Part shown: positions 60,259 to 64,000 of the stretch, piece by piece | Numbering within the stretch: the stretch's first letter is position 1 | Layout: each line of letters begins with the position of its first letter | Assembly (NCBI RefSeq): GCF_051192575.1 | Contig: NZ_JBPJSQ010000003.1 | Coordinates: forward strand, 310,001 to 374,000 | From: Aestuariimicrobium soli | Lineage (GTDB): Bacteria; Actinomycetota; Actinomycetes; Propionibacteriales; Propionibacteriaceae | Direction of reading: 5' to 3' | DNA: 64,000 nucleotides | Notes under the pieces: model-generated | The model's database searches: none | What the model saw: only the letters and a program-made list of their open reading frames with translations | What the model was told of the DNA's origin: nothing | Made by a program: the position numbers and the translations under genes

Positions 60259-62307
60259 ATGACCATCCCCAACACCCTGGCAGCCAACCCCCTGGCCAAC
60301 GTGGCCGACGGCGCCCTGCTCTACGGCGGCGACTACAACCCCGAACAGTGGGACCGCTCGGTCTGGCGTGACGACGTCGCCCGCATGGTCGAGGCCGGCG
60401 TCAACGTCGCCACCGTCGGCGTCTTCAGCTGGTCGCGCTACCAGCCGACCCCCGACACCTTCGACACCGACTGGATGGACGAGGTGATCGACCTGCTCTG
60501 GTCGCACGGCATCGCCATCGACCTGGCCACCCCCACCGCGTCCCCGCCGCCGTGGATGGGACTGCGTCAGCCGGCCACCTTGTCGGTCAGCCCGTCGGGG
60601 CAGCGCAGCCAGCACGGCGGCCGCGCCCACTTCTGCCCCAGCTCGCCGGAGTTCCGCGAGCACTGCCGCGAGATCGCCCGCCGGCTGGGTGAGCGCTACG
60701 GCCACCACGAGGCGGTGCGCCTGTGGCACATCGGCAACGAGTACGGCCACGGCTGCTGGTGCGACCACTGCCGGGCGGCTTTCCAGGCCTTCCTGCGCGA
60801 GCGCCATGGCAGCATCGAGGCGCTCAACCACGCCTGGGGCACCGCGTTCTGGAGCCAGTACCACGCCAGTTTCGACGAGGTGGTCGTGCCGTTGCGTGGC
60901 CAGAACCCGGGTGCGGTGCTCGACCATCGTCGGTTCGTGTCGGCGCAGTTGAAGACCTTGTACCTGGAGCAGCGGGAGGTGCTTCGTCCGCTGGTCGGCG
61001 ACACCCCGATCACCACCAACCTGATGGGTTTCTACGAGCACGTCGATGCCCAGCGGTGGGCCGACGACCTCGACGTGATCGCCGACGACCAGTACCCCGA
61101 CCCGGCCGACCCGTGGGCTCGGCAGCGAATCTCGTTCGTCGACCACATGCTGCGGTCGCTGCGCTTCGGGCAACCCTGGTTGCTGATGGAGCAGGCGATG
61201 GGGGCGGTCAACTGGCGGCCCCACAACACCCCCAAGACCTCCCGGCAGCGGGTGGCCGACGCGGTGCGGGCGATCGGGCACGGCTCCGACGGGGTGCTGA
61301 GCTTCCAGTGGCGGCAGGCGTCCTCGGGCTCGGAGCGGTTCCACTCGGCGATGCTTCCCAACAGCGGCGCCGACACCCTGCTGCACCGCGACGTGCAACG
61401 GATCGGCACCCTGCTGCGCGAGCTGCGGCCGGTGGCGGGCACCCAGGTCACCACGCCGGTGGCCCTGGTGCTCGACTGGGAATCGCGGTGGGCGGCCGAG
61501 GAACCCGATGCTCCCTCCAACCTGAGCACGGTGCTCGAGCGGGCCGAGGCGTGGCATCGTCCGTTGTGGGAACGTGGTTGGCAGGTCGACGTGCGGGCGC
61601 CGTGGGACGACCTGTCGGCCTACCCGGTGGTGTTCGCGCCGTGCGCGCACCTGCTGTCGGCGGAGTCGGTGGACAACCTGCGGGCGCACGTCGAGGCGGG
61701 CCGCACGCTGGTGATGGGTGCATTCTCGGCGGTCGAGGACGAGTCCGCCCGGCTGTTCCCCGGGCCGTTCCCGGGCGGGTTCACCGACCTGCTCGGGGCG
61801 CGCGGCGAACAGTGGTGGCCGCTCGGCGAGGCCGGGGCGGGGCTGGTCTCGGAGGCGCTGGGCGGTGGGCGGGTGGCCGCCTGGGCCGAACGGTTGGTGC
61901 TGGACGAACACCGCCCCGCCCGGGTGCTGGCCTCGTTCGACCAGACCACGCCCGAGACCGCCGACCTCGGCCCGGCGGTGGTCAGGTCACCCGACGCGCC
62001 GTTCTACTACGTGGGCGCCGGCTTGGCCGAGCCGCAGTTGGCCGCCCTGGTCGACCTGGTGCTGGACGAGGCCGGGGTCGCTCCCGACCTCGGGGTGCTG
62101 GCGGCGCTCCCGGTGGCTGACCGCTCCCACGACTGTCCGGGTGTGGAGGTCATGGTGCGCGGTGGTCACACCTTCGTGGTGAACCACGCTCCGCTCGAGC
62201 AGACGGTGCACAGCACGGTGGACTGCCTCGACCTCGTCGAGGGCACCCGGGGCAGGGAGTTCAGGCTGGCGCCCCAGCAGGCGGCGGTGCTTCGTCCAGG
62301 TCGATGA
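60259..62307 (+). CDS. GH42 beta-galactosidase
   Basis: Cytoplasmic enzyme of 682 residues. The GH42 start LYGGDYNPEQWDRSVWRDDV is followed by GVFSWSRYQP, and the acid/base Glu is in WHIGNEYG (near 160). The zinc-type Cys cluster includes CWCDHC, and the nucleophile Glu is in LLMEQA (near 310). The trimerisation and C-terminal beta domains follow. It would remove galactose from galactosylated xyloglucan fragments or other beta-galactosides. GGGAGCG precedes ATG 60259. Its last 47 bp overlap the VanW gene tail to tail, the longest such overlap here. Confidence 0.94.
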   Translation: MTIPNTLAANPLANVADGALLYGGDYNPEQWDRSVWRDDVARMVEAGVNVATVGVFSWSRYQPTPDTFDTDWMDEVIDLLWSHGIAIDLATPTASPPPWMGLRQPATLSVSPSGQRSQHGGRAHFCPSSPEFREHCREIARRLGERYGHHEAVRLWHIGNEYGHGCWCDHCRAAFQAFLRERHGSIEALNHAWGTAFWSQYHASFDEVVVPLRGQNPGAVLDHRRFVSAQLKTLYLEQREVLRPLVGDTPITTNLMGFYEHVDAQRWADDLDVIADDQYPDPADPWARQRISFVDHMLRSLRFGQPWLLMEQAMGAVNWRPHNTPKTSRQRVADAVRAIGHGSDGVLSFQWRQASSGSERFHSAMLPNSGADTLLHRDVQRIGTLLRELRPVAGTQVTTPVALVLDWESRWAAEEPDAPSNLSTVLERAEAWHRPLWERGWQVDVRAPWDDLSAYPVVFAPCAHLLSAESVDNLRAHVEAGRTLVMGAFSAVEDESARLFPGPFPGGFTDLLGARGEQWWPLGEAGAGLVSEALGGGRVAAWAERLVLDEHRPARVLASFDQTTPETADLGPAVVRSPDAPFYYVGAGLAEPQLAALVDLVLDEAGVAPDLGVLAALPVADRSHDCPGVEVMVRGGHTFVVNHAPLEQTVHSTVDCLDLVEGTRGREFRLAPQQAAVLRPGR

Positions 62308-63175
62308 TCGCCACGTCCTGCGGCAGGTACTTCACCAGCGCGCAGTTGCGCTTGACGAGCTCTTCGCCGTCGCGGTTGCCGGTGCGGCGGTCGATCAGCT
62401 CGCGCCAGATCTCGTTGCGCCGGAAGTACTCGTCGTCCTTCTTGAGGAACTGCTCGTTGCGGGCGAACACCTTGTAGCTGTGGCTCTGCTGCTGGTCGGC
62501 GCGCAGCTCACCCTCGAGGTAGCGGTCGCCGACGCCGACCAGCAGCTGGAAGGTGGTGTCGGTGTCGTTGCGCACGACCAGGTCGACGTAGTTCCACACG
62601 ATGGAGCAGCCCACACCCCACGGCAGCACGCGGCCGTTGTCGGGGAACGGGTCGAACGAGTGCTCCGACCGCTCAGTCACGGTCAGCGCCGAGTGCAGGA
62701 ACATCCAGTGCAGCAGGTTGGCCAGCTGGCAGATGCCGCCACCCACTCCCGGACGAGCCTCCCCGTTCGACAGGCGCATGCCCTCGACGAAGCCGCGGCC
62801 CTTGGTGCAGTTGCCGACCACCTTGTTGAACGAGAACGACTCGCCGGGGCGGATCAGGATGCCGTTGACCTCGGCGGCCGCCAGCCTCAGGTTGGTCACC
62901 TTGTTGTGCTGCAGCCACATCTCCGACTCGCCCAGACTGCGCAGCAACAACGACTTGTGCAGCTTCACCTTCACGGGCAGGGGGTCGTCCGATCTCGTCG
63001 CGGCCCACGGGGTCGACGAGCGCTGCCAGGCGATCCAGCGGCGGGTCTGGTGGTACTTGACGGCGAGCGGGTAGAGCCAGGGGTGGCGTTCGCTGAGCGG
63101 TGCCCCGGCCTGCAGGCGGGTGGGCAGCTCGAACGTGGTGCCGACCTGATCGGCGGCGCTGGTGTGGGTGGTCAT
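62261..63175 (-). CDS. VanW family protein
   Basis: Product of 304 residues from ATG 63175, with no clear signal peptide. The VanW core is visible: ILIRPGESFSFNKVVGNCTKGRGFVEG, then GVGGGICQLANLLHWMFLHS (two Cys) and the ERSEHSFDPFPDNGRVLPWG region. VanW proteins occur in some vancomycin-resistance clusters, but most are stand-alone and of unknown function. It lies downstream of the aldo/keto reductase on the same strand, with hairpins between them. No vancomycin-resistance genes are nearby. Confidence 0.9.
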   Translation of the reverse strand: MTTHTSAADQVGTTFELPTRLQAGAPLSERHPWLYPLAVKYHQTRRWIAWQRSSTPWAATRSDDPLPVKVKLHKSLLLRSLGESEMWLQHNKVTNLRLAAAEVNGILIRPGESFSFNKVVGNCTKGRGFVEGMRLSNGEARPGVGGGICQLANLLHWMFLHSALTVTERSEHSFDPFPDNGRVLPWGVGCSIVWNYVDLVVRNDTDTTFQLLVGVGDRYLEGELRADQQQSHSYKVFARNEQFLKKDDEYFRRNEIWRELIDRRTGNRDGEELVKRNCALVKYLPQDVAIIDLDEAPPPAGAPA

Positions 63176-63180
63176 GGTGT

Positions 63181-63261
63181 CCTCGGGGAGCGATGTCACG
63201 TCATGACTACGCCCCCCGAGGGTCACCGGTTCACGAGTTCAGGAACTTCTCAGCTGAACTC
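63181..63261 (-). terminator. Two hairpins between the aldo/keto reductase and VanW genes
   Basis: CTGAACTC (63254-63261) pairs with GAGTTCAG (63235-63242), 8 bp, at the reductase stop. CCTCGGGG (63181-63188) pairs with CCCCGAGG (63214-63221), 8 bp, with a GTCATGAC palindrome in its loop. They are possible terminator and operator structures. Confidence 0.45.
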
Positions 63262-64000
63262 CGGACGCTCCTGCGGCGACCGGGTCGCGGTGATCGCCGG
63301 ATCGTCGGTCACCACCGGCTTGACGATCTCGTCGATGCGGGCCATCACGTCGGCGGGGATCGTCACGCCCGCTGCGGCCGCGGAGTCCGTCAACTGCTCG
63401 GGACGAGAGGCCCCCACGATGGCGCAGGCCACGTTCGGGTTCTGCAGCACCCAGGCGATGGCCAGGGTCGGCATCGAGATGCCCAGGTCAGAGGCGATCG
63501 GCTTGAGCTGCTGCACGCGCGTCAGCAGGTCGTCGTTCTCGAGCCAGCGCGACACCATGTTCTTGCCGCCCTTCTCGTCGGTGGCGCGCGACCCCTCCGG
63601 CGCGGGCTGCCCCGGCAGGTACTTGCCCGACAGCACGCCCTGGGCCATCGGCGACCACACCACCTGCGAGACGCCGAGCTCCGACGAGGTGGGCACGACC
63701 TCGGCCTCGATCACGCGCTGCAGCATCGAGTACTCGGGCTGGTTCGACACCAGCTGGATGCCCAACTGCTTGGCCAGGCCGTGGGCCTCGCGAATCTGAT
63801 CGGCGGTCCACTCCGAGACGCCGATGTAGAGGGCCTTGCCCTGCCGCACCACGTCGGCGAAGGCCTGCATGGTCTCCTCGAGCGGGGTGAAGTGGTCGTA
63901 GCGGTGGGCCTGGTAGAGGTCGACGTAGTCGGTCTGCAGCCGCTGCAGCGAGCCGTTGATCGCCTCGAGAATGTGCTTGCGGCTCAGGCCGCGGTCGTTC
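63250..64000 (-). CDS. Aldo/keto reductase (5' end outside window)
   Basis: NADPH-dependent oxidoreductase of the Kv-beta/YghZ-like AKR group; 249 residues are visible before the stop at 63250. Features are the YVDLYQAHRYDHFTPLEETM segment, GKALYIGVSEWTADQIREA, LVSNQPEYSMLQR and the cofactor-binding CAIVGASRPEQLTDSAAA. The catalytic Asp-Tyr-Lys region lies outside the window. The substrate is unknown; methylglyoxal and sugar-derived aldehydes are usual for this group. Confidence 0.9.
   Translation of the reverse strand, partial: NDRGLSRKHILEAINGSLQRLQTDYVDLYQAHRYDHFTPLEETMQAFADVVRQGKALYIGVSEWTADQIREAHGLAKQLGIQLVSNQPEYSMLQRVIEAEVVPTSSELGVSQVVWSPMAQGVLSGKYLPGQPAPEGSRATDEKGGKNMVSRWLENDDLLTRVQQLKPIASDLGISMPTLAIAWVLQNPNVACAIVGASRPEQLTDSAAAAGVTIPADVMARIDEIVKPVVTDDPAITATRSPQERPEFS

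Noticed and set aside
57606..60299. Long open frame opposite the GH31 gene
   Set aside because: Antisense to a full-length alpha-xylosidase with intact catalytic motifs; the composition is that of a shadow frame.
62261..63175. Vancomycin resistance because of the VanW protein
   Set aside because: No vanHAX, vanRS or vanY-type cluster is nearby; most VanW proteins are stand-alone.

Overview
The window is high-GC DNA with densely packed genes. It comes from a mycothiol-producing Actinomycetota: it carries mycothiol synthase (mshD), an orphan GlnR-type regulator, a MutT1-type Nudix/histidine-phosphatase fusion, many GTG starts and several apparently leaderless genes. I cannot fix the genus from sequence alone. 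The order glnR, mshD and the ygfZ/nitrobindin-like pair recalls, from memory, a block conserved in mycobacteria and relatives. No rRNA, tRNA, CRISPR array, integrase or transposase was recognised, and no gap between genes exceeds about 300 bases.

Region 1 (1-10.3 kb) is phosphate and polyphosphate metabolism: pstS-pstC (pstC cut by the window edge) behind a PHO box, then mutT1, ppk, mshD, exported and membrane proteins, and glnR. Region 2 (10.3-24 kb) is mixed housekeeping: dtd, a GNAT enzyme, ygfZ, a nitrobindin-like protein, a DUF4091 protein, an asparaginase, a sirtuin, typA, a maltokinase-cap-like protein, a very large acyltransferase-SGNH membrane protein and DUF3151. Region 3 (24-32 kb) holds purA, purD and purB. 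Between them sit a dehydrogenase, a LarA-like protein and a Gfo/Idh/MocA oxidoreductase; the first two diverge from a striking four-copy symmetric operator-like array.

Region 4 (31.8-62.3 kb) is a carbohydrate-utilisation island. A LacI regulator diverges from a secreted multidomain heparinase-II/III-like lyase. Xylose genes follow (a LacI gene, xylB, xylA and a ROK regulator). Next is a LacI regulator diverging from a sugar ABC importer with a GH3 enzyme and a secreted GH10 xylanase. Then come a GH5 enzyme, a second importer with a Tat-type lipoprotein binding subunit, a LacI regulator, a GH31 alpha-xylosidase-like enzyme and a GH42 beta-galactosidase. Together these fit extracellular cutting of xylan or xyloglucan, import of oligosaccharides by two separate transporters, cytoplasmic trimming to xylose, glucose and galactose, and xylose entry through XylA/XylB. 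Most of the transcription units have their own operator palindrome. The window ends with a VanW protein and an aldo/keto reductase cut by the edge.

The most notable non-gene signals are the 72-bp operator array at 26302-26373, strong over-representation of the word CGGACGA/TCGTCCG throughout, a recurrent leaderless promoter layout, a 77-nt near-perfect palindrome at 36558-36634, and CGTTTGCC repeats on both sides of the xylanase gene.
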